A stretch of 64,000 nt of DNA from Bacillus haynesii (GTDB taxonomy: Bacteria > Bacillota > Bacilli > Bacillales > Bacillaceae), in NCBI RefSeq assembly GCF_001969855.1, contig NZ_MRBL01000014.1, positions 1 through 64,000 on the forward strand, read 5' to 3'. Made by a program: the position numbers and the translations under genes. The stretch's first letter is position 1, and each line of letters begins with the position of its first letter. The notes under the pieces were generated by a model. It was not told the DNA's origin, made no database searches, and saw nothing but the letters and a program-made list of their open reading frames with translations. Shown in pieces: positions 30,184-38,795 of the stretch.

Positions 30184-30948
30184 ATGCTTCAGGTCAAACA
30201 AGCCAGTAAGATTTACGAAGGAAAAATTGCGTATCGCGCGTTAACGGATATTAACCTAACAATTGATAAAGGTGAATTCGTCGGCATTATGGGGCCGTCG
30301 GGAAGCGGAAAAACGACCCTATTAAATATGATTGCAACGATCGATGAACCGACGACGGGCGAAATATTGATCAACGGCCAAAACCCGCATGTTCTCAAAA
30401 AAGATAAATTGGCGAAATTTCGCCGCAGAGAGCTGGGATTTGTGTTTCAGGACTTTAACCTTCTGCCGACATTAACGGTTGAAGAAAATATCGTACTTCC
30501 TTTGACGCTTGACGGCGAAAAGGTCAGGGAAATGAAGCGGAAGGCAAACGATTTAGCCGAAAAGCTCGGGATTACCCAGATCATGAAAAAGCGCACATTT
30601 GAAATATCGGGCGGTCAGGCCCAGCGTGCGGCTGTAGCGAGAGCGATGATTCATTCGCCGAAGCTTCTGCTTGCCGATGAACCGACGGGCAACCTTGATT
30701 CAAAGTCATCCAAAGATGTGATGGAAATGCTTGAGTCGATCAACCGCAGCGAAAAAGCGACCATGATGCTTGTCACGCATGACCCTCAGGCGGCAAGCTA
30801 TTGCAATCGGGTCGTCTTTATTAAGGACGGAAAGCTGTATTCGGAGATCAACCGCGGCGATAACCGCCAAGCGTTTTTCCAAAAGATTCTCGATACACTG
30901 TCCTTGTTGGGAGGGGATGCAAATGACCTTTCGTCAGTTCGCGTTTAA
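30184..30948 (+). CDS. yxdL: BceA-type ABC transporter ATPase YxdL
   Basis: This 254-residue ATPase has Walker A GPSGSGKTT (about residue 37), Q-loop FVFQDFNLLPT, signature ISGGQAQRAAVARA and Walker B KLLLADEPTGNLDS. The start ATG 30184 was chosen because AAAGGAG lies eight bases upstream. It overlaps the permease start by 26 bases, so the two are translationally linked. With YxdM it forms a Bce-type transporter used for sensing of and defence against cell-wall-active peptides. Confidence 0.93.
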   Translation: MLQVKQASKIYEGKIAYRALTDINLTIDKGEFVGIMGPSGSGKTTLLNMIATIDEPTTGEILINGQNPHVLKKDKLAKFRRRELGFVFQDFNLLPTLTVEENIVLPLTLDGEKVREMKRKANDLAEKLGITQIMKKRTFEISGGQAQRAAVARAMIHSPKLLLADEPTGNLDSKSSKDVMEMLESINRSEKATMMLVTHDPQAASYCNRVVFIKDGKLYSEINRGDNRQAFFQKILDTLSLLGGDANDLSSVRV

Positions 30949-32809
30949 CAACGTCATTCGCAACAAAAGGCTGTATGCCGCTTATTTTCTCAGCAGCATG
31001 TTTACGGTGATGGTTTTTTTCGCATTTGCGATTTTTGCTTTCCACCCGGTGATGACCAGTGATTCTTTAACCTCCGGCATCGGGCAGCATGCTTCCGTTG
31101 GCCTGTTAGTCTCCGGCGGCATTATTTTTGTCTTTTCTTTCTTCTTTGTGCTGTACTCAATGAGTTCGTTTCTTCAATCGAGAAAAAAGGAATTCGGCGT
31201 TTTAATGATCCAGGGAATGTCGATGCGCCAAATTCGCATGATGGTATTTCTTGAAAATATGCTGATTGGATTTTTTGCGACAATCGGCGGAATTGTGCTC
31301 GGACTTGTATTCGCCAAATTGATACTGCTCACAGCGGAAAATGTGCTGATTATTGATAACAAGCTCGATTTTTACTTCCCGTTGATGGCGATGATTGTGA
31401 CGTTTATTTCTTTTAACGGCCTGTTCTTATTTATCTCTTTTCTTGTGTCGTTTGTGCTCAGGAGCGAGAAGCTGATTGTTCTGCTAAAAGGGAACAAAAT
31501 CTCCAAAGGGGAGCCGAAAGCATCTGCCTTACTTACACTGATTGCAGCTGTGCTGCTTGCCGGAGGCTATTACACCGCTTTGGTTGTCAAAGGAATAGGC
31601 GTTCTTGCGGCGATGGTGCCGGTGACAATTGTTGTTATTATCGGCACATATCTGCTGTTTACGCAGCTGAGTGTTTATGTGATCCGCAGGCTCAAAAAAC
31701 GGGAAAGCCTGTTTTGGCGGAAAACGAATATGATTTTGTTTTCTGATCTGTCTTACCGGATGAAAGACAATGCGCGGACGTTTTTTATGGTGGCCATTAT
31801 CTCTACTGTCGCATTCAGCGCGATCGGGACGCTGTACGGTTTCCAAACTCTGCTGACAAACGGAATTAAAGAGATGAACCCGAATACGTTCTCATATAAA
31901 ACGCCGGAAACAAATAAACACATCGAAAAAGACGTGGATTTCATCAACGACACGCTGAATGAACGAAATATCAAAACAGACAAAGCTTCAGCTGTCCTTC
32001 AATATTTCGATGTCGACGGCAATGACATGCTGATTGTGAAAGAATCTGACTATAACAAGTTTGCCGATCTCGTCGGGGCTGACCGCATCAAGCTGGAAGA
32101 CGGGAAAGCGGCGGCTGCCGAGTATGAGGTCAAGATCGGCTTAGAGGGAGATGACGACCAGCAGCACCCTTCGTCAATCCCTCTTGCAAACGGAAAGCAG
32201 CTGAAGGCTGATCAAACGATCCGTTCAAAAGCGTTATCTGAACCCAGCTATTATATTGTGACAGACGATGATTTCGCACAGCTGAAAAAACCGAAAAGCG
32301 AAAACCGGTTCTATGCATGGCAGGCAAAAGAATCTGACGGCATGGCTTTAGTGAAAGCCGGGGAGGTTTTGCAAAAGAAACTGGATCACATGTATTTCGC
32401 GGCTGTAGATTATGAGGTATATAATATAAGCAAAGGGTATGGCCCGATATTATTTGTCGGACTGTTTATCGGAATCGTCTTCTTCGTTTCAGCAGGAAGC
32501 TTCCTCTATTTCCGGTTGTACACTGATTTGGACGATGATAAGCAGAAATTCAAATCGATTGCCAAAATGGGCTTAACAGACCGCGAACTGCATAAAGTGC
32601 TGAACAGGCAGATCGGCATTCTGTTCTTCGCGCCTATCGCTGTTGCCCTTGTCCATGGAGCTGTAGCGCTGACCGCTTTATCGCATGCCTTTCAGTACAA
32701 CCTGTTCAAGGAATCTGCAATGGTGCTCGGCGTGTTCTTCGCCATACAGGTCATATATTACTTCATTGTCCGCTTCTACTATACAAAACAGATAAAAGCG
32801 GCGATTTAA
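30923..32809 (+). CDS. yxdM: BceB-type ABC transporter permease YxdM
   Basis: This 628-residue protein has the BceB layout: about ten membrane helices and one large extracellular domain of roughly 200 residues (about 308-505) between helices 7 and 8. The FtsX-like helices recur at both ends. The extracellular domain is thought to bind the peptide in this family. The start ATG 30923 (MTFRQFAFNN) has GGGAGGGG at good spacing; the in-frame region further upstream is inside yxdL. In B. subtilis the system answers to the peptide LL-37. Confidence 0.92.
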   Translation: MTFRQFAFNNVIRNKRLYAAYFLSSMFTVMVFFAFAIFAFHPVMTSDSLTSGIGQHASVGLLVSGGIIFVFSFFFVLYSMSSFLQSRKKEFGVLMIQGMSMRQIRMMVFLENMLIGFFATIGGIVLGLVFAKLILLTAENVLIIDNKLDFYFPLMAMIVTFISFNGLFLFISFLVSFVLRSEKLIVLLKGNKISKGEPKASALLTLIAAVLLAGGYYTALVVKGIGVLAAMVPVTIVVIIGTYLLFTQLSVYVIRRLKKRESLFWRKTNMILFSDLSYRMKDNARTFFMVAIISTVAFSAIGTLYGFQTLLTNGIKEMNPNTFSYKTPETNKHIEKDVDFINDTLNERNIKTDKASAVLQYFDVDGNDMLIVKESDYNKFADLVGADRIKLEDGKAAAAEYEVKIGLEGDDDQQHPSSIPLANGKQLKADQTIRSKALSEPSYYIVTDDDFAQLKKPKSENRFYAWQAKESDGMALVKAGEVLQKKLDHMYFAAVDYEVYNISKGYGPILFVGLFIGIVFFVSAGSFLYFRLYTDLDDDKQKFKSIAKMGLTDRELHKVLNRQIGILFFAPIAVALVHGAVALTALSHAFQYNLFKESAMVLGVFFAIQVIYYFIVRFYYTKQIKAAI

Positions 32810-32842
32810 AAAAGATTAGACTACGTGTCTAATCTTTTTTTT
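32808..32842 (+). terminator. Terminator of yxdJKLM
   Basis: AAAAAAGATTAGA and TCTAATCTTTTTT form a stem around CTACGTG right after the yxdM stop codon. Confidence 0.88.
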
Positions 32843-32956
32843 ATACTTGCAGCCGGCAAATTTGGGATAAACATACCTATGTATTTTGCCTCTTCCTTCA
32901 TTTGGATGATTATGTTAATTTGATATTATTTCAATTTTGAAGAAGGAGTGATCGAT

Positions 32957-34045
32957 TTGCAAGTAAAAGAAATTTTTGTCATTCGCTGCATCTCCTGTTT
33001 AAGCGTTGTTTTGCTTCATGCGATATCGATGGTGCTCATGGTGCGGGCGGACATGCTCGGAGAGGCAGCTTTCCGGGTTGTTGAATCTTTCAGAACGCTA
33101 CTGATGTTCAGTACGCCGGCGTTTATTTTCATTTCCGAATTTTTGCTCGCGCATGCCTATCCTGGCGGTGTTCCGGAAGGGTTTTTAAAAAAGCGGTTTA
33201 AAACAATTTTCATCCCTTTTCTATTTATCGCTGTTTTGGATGCTTTTATGACCGCAGGTCTGATGATGCAGCAATTTCATGCATCGGTCATTATTAAAAA
33301 ACTGTTGGCGAATATATTCTTGGGGAATTTCATCGGTTACTTCATTCTCGTCATTTTTCAATTTTACTTGCTGCACATGTGCTTCCATTCATTTTTGCAA
33401 AAGGCTTCGCCTAAATGGGTGCTTTCGATTTCTTTTGCGGTCACAGCGGCTTATTTGAGCTATTTCACGTTCATTCAACCTCCGGTCGTTCAGGAGGAGG
33501 CGCCGTTTCCTTTTTCGTGGGTGCCGTTTCCCGGCTGGCTCTTTTACTTTTGTTTGGCCTATTATTGCGGCAAGAATTACGAGCGCTTTTTGGCATTGCT
33601 GGAACGGTACAGGCATGCGGTGTATGCGGCGGCTGCTGTGACCGGATGTTTCATTGTAGCGGTTTCCTACTTCGGACAAGACATCGGGGTGACGTCAAAG
33701 CGTCCGGATATCCTGCTTTATTCGACAAGCATCATTTTCTTATGCTTTCACCTGTTTTCAAAACTGAAGTCGGTGCCGAAGCTGATCATGATGATCAGCA
33801 ACTATTCTTTTTCTATTTATCTATTGCACGCTTTTATCCTGATTTTCGGATTGGTCATCTTAACCACCCTTGACAGCATCGGTACGGTTTCGGCTGTTTT
33901 GCTTTTGTTTTTCATTTCTACAGGGGCTGCGGTTTTCATATCCTGGGCCGTCAATAAATTGAAGTACGGCTATATGTTTGTCGGAAAAATTTATGTGCCG
34001 AAAAAGAAGAGAATGGAGCAAAAAGTGCACCATCATGCCGGTTAA
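32957..34045 (+). CDS. Membrane acyltransferase family 3 (YfiQ/IcaC-like)
   Basis: This 362-residue integral membrane protein has about ten hydrophobic helices. It carries acyltransferase-3 features: FVIRCISCLSVVLLHA with the family His near residue 20, LLMFSTPAFIFISEFLLA, and YSFSIYLLHAFIL near the C-terminus. Such proteins O-acetylate or succinylate surface polysaccharides or lipids; the acceptor is unknown here. The length equals B. subtilis YfiQ. TTG 32957 is preferred because AAGGAG lies eight bases upstream, while the GTG at 32948 overlaps that SD. Confidence 0.82.
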   Translation: MQVKEIFVIRCISCLSVVLLHAISMVLMVRADMLGEAAFRVVESFRTLLMFSTPAFIFISEFLLAHAYPGGVPEGFLKKRFKTIFIPFLFIAVLDAFMTAGLMMQQFHASVIIKKLLANIFLGNFIGYFILVIFQFYLLHMCFHSFLQKASPKWVLSISFAVTAAYLSYFTFIQPPVVQEEAPFPFSWVPFPGWLFYFCLAYYCGKNYERFLALLERYRHAVYAAAAVTGCFIVAVSYFGQDIGVTSKRPDILLYSTSIIFLCFHLFSKLKSVPKLIMMISNYSFSIYLLHAFILIFGLVILTTLDSIGTVSAVLLLFFISTGAAVFISWAVNKLKYGYMFVGKIYVPKKKRMEQKVHHHAG

Positions 34046-34060
34046 CGACATAGCTTGATA

Positions 34061-34113
34061 GAGCGAAAAGCCAGAACGGCAGATTGTATCGCCGGGGTTT
34101 TTCGCTTTTTTAT
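34061..34113 (+). terminator. Terminator of the acyltransferase gene
   Basis: AGCGAAAAGCC and GGTTTTTCGCT can pair across an inner loop and are followed by a T run. Confidence 0.65.
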
Positions 34114-34188
34114 ATTCCCGCAAAAATGTTCCGGTTTTGACACATCTCCTTTTAAATGGAAGGTGACTTATTGCCTATAATCATATTA

Positions 34189-34203
34189 TGATAACGATTA
34201 TCA
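34189..34203. promoter_or_regulatory. Fur box of feoAB
   Basis: TGATAACGATTATCA matches the 7-1-7 Fur core TGATAAT-N-ATTATCA with one mismatch. It follows a perfect -10 TATAAT (34176-34181), 25 bp before the feoA start, indicating iron repression. Confidence 0.85.
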
Positions 34204-34228
34204 TTTTCAGAATGTGGAGGCCTCAACG

Positions 34229-34456
34229 ATGGTTTTAGCTGAATTAAAGCAAAAAGAGAGAGCAAGAATCATAGATTTTTCAGAAGTGAATGAGCTTGTT
34301 CAGCGCAGGCTCATACAGCTCGGGATGAAAGAGGAAGCAGAAATTTGCGTGAAGCGCAAATTGCCGTTTGGCGGTCCGTTCATGTTCGAGTCAGGCGGAC
34401 AGTGTCTCGGCATACGGCTTGAAGAAGCAAAAAAGATCAGGATTGAAAAGCTATGA
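34229..34456 (+). CDS. feoA: Ferrous iron transport protein A
   Basis: This 75-residue cytoplasmic SH3-like protein is the usual partner of FeoB. The LIQLGMKEEAEICVKRKLPFGGPFMFESGG segment is typical. It may modulate FeoB GTPase activity. The start ATG 34229 follows TGGAGG. It overlaps feoB by four bases (ATGA). Confidence 0.9.
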   Translation: MVLAELKQKERARIIDFSEVNELVQRRLIQLGMKEEAEICVKRKLPFGGPFMFESGGQCLGIRLEEAKKIRIEKL

Positions 34457-36465
34457 ACAGCCGGCAGATTGCCCTTTTCGGAAATCCGAATACGGGGAAG
34501 ACGTCATTGTTTAATGCGCTGACAGGCTCCTATGAGTATGTCGGAAACTGGAGCGGGGTGACCGTTGAGAAAAAGGTGGGACAGCTCCGCCATAAACAAG
34601 GAATGATGGTCGATCTCCCCGGCGTTTATACATTGAGTCCGCTGTCCCGCGATGAAGGGGTCGTCACTGACTTCCTGCTCAATGAATCATTTTCAGACAT
34701 ATTGAATATTGTCGATGCATCACAGTTAAAGCGGAATTTGCACTTAACCGTGCAGCTCCTGGAATTTGGTCATCCGCTCACAATCGGTTTAAATATGATC
34801 GATGTTGCAGGACAGCGCGGCGTCTTCATTGATCATCAAAAAATGTCTGAAGCGCTAGGTGTTCCGGTGATTCCTGTGATTGCCCGCAGCGGCAAAGGGT
34901 GTGATGAACTGAGCCGGCATTTGCTTCTTGAAAAGGAAAAGAGAGCGGAGCCGCTCGTTATCAATTACGGAAGCGCAGTGGAAGAAGCGATTGGCCGGAT
35001 CGAATCGATCATACCGGAGCCCCCCGGCGTTTTAAAGCGCTGGATGGCCCTTCAATATTTGGAAGGCAACTCGAAAATGAAAGAACAGTTAGAAGATGCA
35101 GCCGACAGCGAAAGATTAAAGGAAATTTACGAGGAGACCGAAAAACGCCTTCTTCAGGAACATTCCGTAAAATCGCTGCATCAGCATATTTACAATGAGA
35201 GAGAGAGGTGGATTGACCGCATCATGTCATCCTCTGTGCAATCTTCGTCAGACCGAAAACTGACGCTGACTGAACGCGTGGATCAGATTGTAACGCATCA
35301 GGTGCTGGGCATCCCGATTTTTTTGTTGTTCATGTATCTCATGTTTATGCTGACGTTTGATTGGCTTGGTGTTCCATTGTCTGATGCACTGGACGGTTTC
35401 ATCGGCGGACCGCTGACGGAATGGACGGCCTCGGCGCTGGCGGCAATGGGAGCCAGTCCGTTTATTGAGGCGCTCATTCTCGATGGGATTATTGCCGGTG
35501 TCGGCGGTGTGCTCGTTTTCGTCCCGCAGATCTTTATCCTGTTTTTCTTCATTTCGGTGCTTGAAGATTCCGGATATATGGCGCGTGTGGCCATGGTGAT
35601 GGACCGGCTGATGGAGGCGATCGGTTTAAACGGCAAAGCCTTTATTCCGCTGATCATCGGCTTCGGCTGCAATGTTCCCGGCGTCATGGCTGCGCGAACT
35701 GTAGAGCAGCCGAAGGAAAGACTCTTGACGATTATGCTGACGCCATTTATGTCCTGTTCGGCAAGACTGCCGGTTTATGCTCTGTTTGCAGGGGCTTTTT
35801 TCGCGGCACATCAGGCTTTCGTCGTCCTTTCCTTGTATGTGCTGGGCATTGCTGCGGCGCTGGTGCTGGCGAAGTTTTTATCCTCGTCCAAGCTCAAAGA
35901 AGAAAAGTCGTTCTTCGTGATTGAACTGCCGCCGTACCGTTTGCCTCAAGCGCGCACATTGTGGCGGGCAACATGGGAGAAGGGCAAAGGCTTCGTCCGC
36001 AAAGCCGGGACTTACATTTTTGGCGGGTCTGTCCTCATTTGGCTTTTATCGTATACGGGACCAGGCGGAACGGGTGTTGAGATGGATGACAGCTTTTTAG
36101 CGATGATCGGCGGAGTGCTGGCACCGTTATTGCTGCCGCTGGGATTCGGCACATGGCAGGCAGCGGCATCACTATTAACAGGTTTTCTCGCGAAGGAAGT
36201 TGTCGTTGCTTCGATGAGCATCATCTATTTCGTACCCGAAGCCCAGCTGCAAGGCATGATGGCTGAGCAATTTACACCGTTGGCCGCTTACGGATTTATG
36301 GCTTTCGTGCTTTTATACGTACCATGTCTCGCGACAGTAGCGGTGATTAAAAAAGAAACAAACTCGAAAAAGTGGATGTTCCTGTCCATTGTTTACGGAC
36401 TGGCCATTGCATATGCGATCGCGTTCTTGATTTATCAGGGCGGACGACTGCTTGGGTTATCATAG
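34453..36465 (+). CDS. feoB: Ferrous iron transporter FeoB
   Basis: This 670-residue protein imports Fe(II). The N-terminal G domain has G1 GNPNTGKTS (residues 10-18), the Ser/Thr switch region with GNWSGVTVEKK, G3 DLPGVYTLSP and G4 LNMIDV. A helical GDI-like spacer follows. The membrane part contains two Gate motifs, including FIPLIIGFGCNVPGVMAARTVE and MLTPFMSCSARLPVY with conserved Cys. It is translationally coupled to feoA and followed by a small Cys-rich Feo protein. The upstream Fur box implies induction under iron limitation. Confidence 0.95.
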   Translation: MNSRQIALFGNPNTGKTSLFNALTGSYEYVGNWSGVTVEKKVGQLRHKQGMMVDLPGVYTLSPLSRDEGVVTDFLLNESFSDILNIVDASQLKRNLHLTVQLLEFGHPLTIGLNMIDVAGQRGVFIDHQKMSEALGVPVIPVIARSGKGCDELSRHLLLEKEKRAEPLVINYGSAVEEAIGRIESIIPEPPGVLKRWMALQYLEGNSKMKEQLEDAADSERLKEIYEETEKRLLQEHSVKSLHQHIYNERERWIDRIMSSSVQSSSDRKLTLTERVDQIVTHQVLGIPIFLLFMYLMFMLTFDWLGVPLSDALDGFIGGPLTEWTASALAAMGASPFIEALILDGIIAGVGGVLVFVPQIFILFFFISVLEDSGYMARVAMVMDRLMEAIGLNGKAFIPLIIGFGCNVPGVMAARTVEQPKERLLTIMLTPFMSCSARLPVYALFAGAFFAAHQAFVVLSLYVLGIAAALVLAKFLSSSKLKEEKSFFVIELPPYRLPQARTLWRATWEKGKGFVRKAGTYIFGGSVLIWLLSYTGPGGTGVEMDDSFLAMIGGVLAPLLLPLGFGTWQAAASLLTGFLAKEVVVASMSIIYFVPEAQLQGMMAEQFTPLAAYGFMAFVLLYVPCLATVAVIKKETNSKKWMFLSIVYGLAIAYAIAFLIYQGGRLLGLS

Positions 36466-36480
36466 GAAGGATGTGACAGC

Positions 36481-36639
36481 ATGCTGTTTAATATCACGAT
36501 CGGAGCGATCATCTTCGGTTATGCGGCATGGACGCTTATAAAATTTGTCAAACGAAGCCGGAAAGGAAAATGCGCCGCCTGTGAATTAAATCGAACGTGT
36601 CAATCGGCTTGTGATGATGTGAAAATGAAAAACAGCTGA
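36481..36639 (+). CDS. FeoB-associated Cys-rich small membrane protein
   Basis: This 52-residue ORF begins MLFNITIGAIIFGYAAWTL, a single membrane helix. A basic stretch (KFVKRSRKGK) and a Cys-rich tail with the pattern C-x2-C-x6-C-x3-C (residues 31-44) follow. This is the layout of the small FeoB-associated proteins that occur in many Firmicutes. It lies 15 bp after feoB with an AAGGATG SD, so it is the third gene of the feo operon. Its role is unproven; iron handling or FeoB stabilisation is likely. Confidence 0.85.
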   Translation: MLFNITIGAIIFGYAAWTLIKFVKRSRKGKCAACELNRTCQSACDDVKMKNS

Positions 36640-36660
36640 GGGATCAGCTGTTTTCGCTTT
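36628..36660. terminator. Terminator of the feo operon
   Basis: AAAACAGCTGA and TCAGCTGTTTT form a stem around GGGA. It ends the feo transcript and sits next to the stop of the convergent VOC gene. Confidence 0.85.
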
Positions 36661-37029
36661 TTATATGTTCACTTCACTCATCAAAGCGAGGGTATTTCCT
36701 TCGGTATCTTCAAAGAAGGCCATCCAGGTTTCCGTTTGCTCAATTTTCGCCACCACATGCGGCTCTATCGGAAAAGAAACGCCTTTTGTTGCAATTTCAT
36801 CATATACTGCCGGCAAATCTTCAACTTGAAAATAAATGACGGAGCTTGCATGAGCAAATTCATCTTTTTCCGGGAGGCTGAGAAGAAGCCGCAGTCCGCC
36901 GCACTCAAAGAAAGCCATGCGATCTGTCCGAAATAAAAGGGACAGGCCCAATACATCCTGATAAAATGCCGCAGCCCGCTCCAAGTCTTGAACCGGCACC
37001 CCGATTTGTCCAACCTTTTCAATTCCCAT
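36661..37029 (-). CDS. VOC/glyoxalase-like protein
   Basis: This 122-residue protein is a vicinal-oxygen-chelate fold: VGQIGVPVQDLERAAAFYQDVLGL at the N-terminus and a second module with FFEDTEGNTLALMSE near the C-terminus. Candidate metal ligands include His and Glu residues in the second module, but the first-strand His typical of glyoxalases is replaced by Gln-Ile-Gly, so activity is uncertain. ATG 37029 has the SD GGGAGAG; the longer frame to 37071 lacks one. Confidence 0.82.
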   Translation of the reverse strand: MGIEKVGQIGVPVQDLERAAAFYQDVLGLSLLFRTDRMAFFECGGLRLLLSLPEKDEFAHASSVIYFQVEDLPAVYDEIATKGVSFPIEPHVVAKIEQTETWMAFFEDTEGNTLALMSEVNI

Positions 37030-37106
37030 TATGATCTCTCCCTTTTTTGTCATTATTTTCATTTTGCGCAATTGATACCAAAATATCTATTTTTCGCTGC
37101 ATTTTT

Positions 37107-37122
37107 TGTTTCACGTGAAACA
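37107..37122. promoter_or_regulatory. parS: parS chromosome-partitioning site
   Basis: TGTTTCACGTGAAACA is an exact match to the 16-bp Spo0J (ParB) binding consensus TGTTNCACGTGAAACA. It is intergenic, between the VOC gene and a small membrane-protein gene. ParB loads here and spreads, and SMC condensin is recruited. Bacillus chromosomes carry several such sites clustered around the origin, which fits the position inferred from synteny. Confidence 0.92.
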
Positions 37123-37237
37123 GGGGTGATGTGCTGAAGCGGCGGCGTTCGTGTTAAATCATTGTTTTCATGTATGTTTATTGTTAACATGACTCACGTT
37201 GGTTTAAATGGAAAACAGTAGAAAGGAGGCGAACGAG

Positions 37238-37543
37238 ATGAGTGAAAATAAAAAGGCTGATCAGGAAAGAAAAATGGGAATGGAAGGGTTTGTGCTCCTT
37301 CTTTCACTGATCTTTATTTCCATCTTCATTGCTACAGCATACGAGATACCGAGCAATCTGTTGCTGATCATTTTATTTTTCATCGGCAGCGGCTATTATT
37401 CGATTAGGCTCGTGAGCAAAGGTCTATTGAGAAAAAAGAAGGGACTTGGCTTTAAAGCTGCGTTTTCTGCCTTTGTCATTTGGATGGCATTATCTTTTTT
37501 GTTTCATGACATTTCATATCCATTTAGTTTGAAAGAGTTATGA
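37238..37543 (+). CDS. Small membrane protein of unknown function
   Basis: This 101-residue protein has a charged N-terminus (about 17 residues) and three hydrophobic segments (about 18-37, 44-62 and 76-93). I do not recognise a family. The start ATG 37238 has an excellent SD (AAAGGAGG); the frame extends 30 bases upstream without one. It stands alone between parS and yxeB. Confidence 0.72.
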   Translation: MSENKKADQERKMGMEGFVLLLSLIFISIFIATAYEIPSNLLLIILFFIGSGYYSIRLVSKGLLRKKKGLGFKAAFSAFVIWMALSFLFHDISYPFSLKEL

Positions 37544-37636
37544 TTTCAAATCATGATGTTTTTACTTTTCTACATTCCTTTCTATTTTATCTTTCAATTT
37601 GCTTTTAAGTTTTCAAGCATTCAAGAAAGAAAACAA

Positions 37637-37667
37637 TAAAAAAAGCTGGAAATTCCAGCTTTTATTA
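37637..37667 (-). terminator. Terminator of yxeB
   Basis: AAAAGCTGGAA and TTCCAGCTTTT form a stem at the end of yxeB, with A/T runs on both sides, so it may act in both directions. Confidence 0.82.
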
Positions 37668-38624
37668 CTTATTCTCCTTTTCGCGCTTCACCAGCATCTC
37701 CGTAATCAAATCAACCTGTTTGCTGACAGAGATCGGATCGTACGGGTAGAACGTGTCAAAGTCGTTGATAAAGACACGGTTGTTTTTGACGGCGTCAAGG
37801 TTTTTCCAAATGGAAGACTGCTTCAGCTTGTTCAGCGTTTTGCTGTAGCCGTTCGGGTTATAGTCTGTCACGAACATGTAGTCGGCTGCATATTCAGGTA
37901 CGACTTCCAAGGAAAGTTCTTTGATGTCGCCTTTTTTGAAGATGTCTTTTTGAATCTTTTCAGGCGCTTTTAAGCCGAGCGCGTTGTACACGGCTTGGCC
38001 TCCGCGGCCGCCGTTGTCATTGAATACCCAGAATTGGCCTTTTTCTGTGTTTTCATAAATACCGAAAGTAGCATTTTTGTCGACGACTTGAGCGATTTTT
38101 TTCCTCGCTGCTTTCGATTTCTGTTCGAAATCGGCAAGGAATTGTTCAGCTTCTTCTTTAGCGCCTGCAATGTCGCCGAACATCTTAATGGTTTCCTGAA
38201 CATTTTTCGCTGTGTTATAAGGAATCACAACGGTCGGTGCGATTTTGGACAGTTTGTCGTAATTTTCATCGTTCATCACGACAATTAAATCAGGCTTCAG
38301 TTTCATGACTTTTTCCACATTAATCGGGTCGCCTAAATCCGTCACATCTTTCATGCGGTCCTTTAAAAATGGATTGGAGAAAGACCACGAGCCGGAGCCG
38401 ACAACATTAGCGTCGACCGTGAACAGCTCACCGGCATAAAAGTCTGTCACGATGCGCTTTGGATGTGTTGGAATATCCACGTTTCCACGCGTTGATTGAT
38501 ACGTTCTTGTCGTTTCTTCAGACGCTTTTTCTTTGTTACCGTTTGAAGAATTGCCGCTTCCGCAGGCGCTGACCACTATACACAACAGCATAACTAAACC
38601 GATTATCAATAAGTTCTTTTTCAC
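37665..38624 (-). CDS. yxeB: Iron-siderophore-binding lipoprotein (YxeB-like)
   Basis: This 319-residue periplasmic-binding-type lipoprotein has the lipobox VSAC-G (Cys about residue 21). A class III (FhuD/BtuF-like) fold follows, seen in HPKRIVTDFYAGELFTVDANVVG and KLKPDLIVVMNDENYDKLSKIAPTV. It delivers ferric hydroxamate siderophores to a permease encoded elsewhere. The length and position in the yxd/yxe neighbourhood match B. subtilis YxeB (ferrioxamine); YfiY or YhfQ are alternatives. The start is GTG, with GGAGGG seven bases upstream. A strong Fur box lies upstream. Confidence 0.85.
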   Translation of the reverse strand: MKKNLLIIGLVMLLCIVVSACGSGNSSNGNKEKASEETTRTYQSTRGNVDIPTHPKRIVTDFYAGELFTVDANVVGSGSWSFSNPFLKDRMKDVTDLGDPINVEKVMKLKPDLIVVMNDENYDKLSKIAPTVVIPYNTAKNVQETIKMFGDIAGAKEEAEQFLADFEQKSKAARKKIAQVVDKNATFGIYENTEKGQFWVFNDNGGRGGQAVYNALGLKAPEKIQKDIFKKGDIKELSLEVVPEYAADYMFVTDYNPNGYSKTLNKLKQSSIWKNLDAVKNNRVFINDFDTFYPYDPISVSKQVDLITEMLVKREKENK

Positions 38625-38666
38625 TTGACCCTCCTGTTGATATGAAGCATATGAAATTCTCTAAGT

Positions 38667-38685
38667 GATAATGATTCGCATTATC
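38667..38685. promoter_or_regulatory. Fur box of yxeB
   Basis: GATAATGATTCGCATTATC agrees with the 19-bp Fur consensus GATAATGATAATCATTATC at 16 of 19 positions, 43 bp upstream of the yxeB start. Confidence 0.88.
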
Positions 38686-38795
38686 AATGTAAATATAGCA
38701 GATCCATCCCTCTTTCGTCTATCACTTTTTTGCTAAGTATGATTAGTGCTGTTTTGGTTAATTTGTTACTATAAACAGAAAAGGATTGATGAGAG

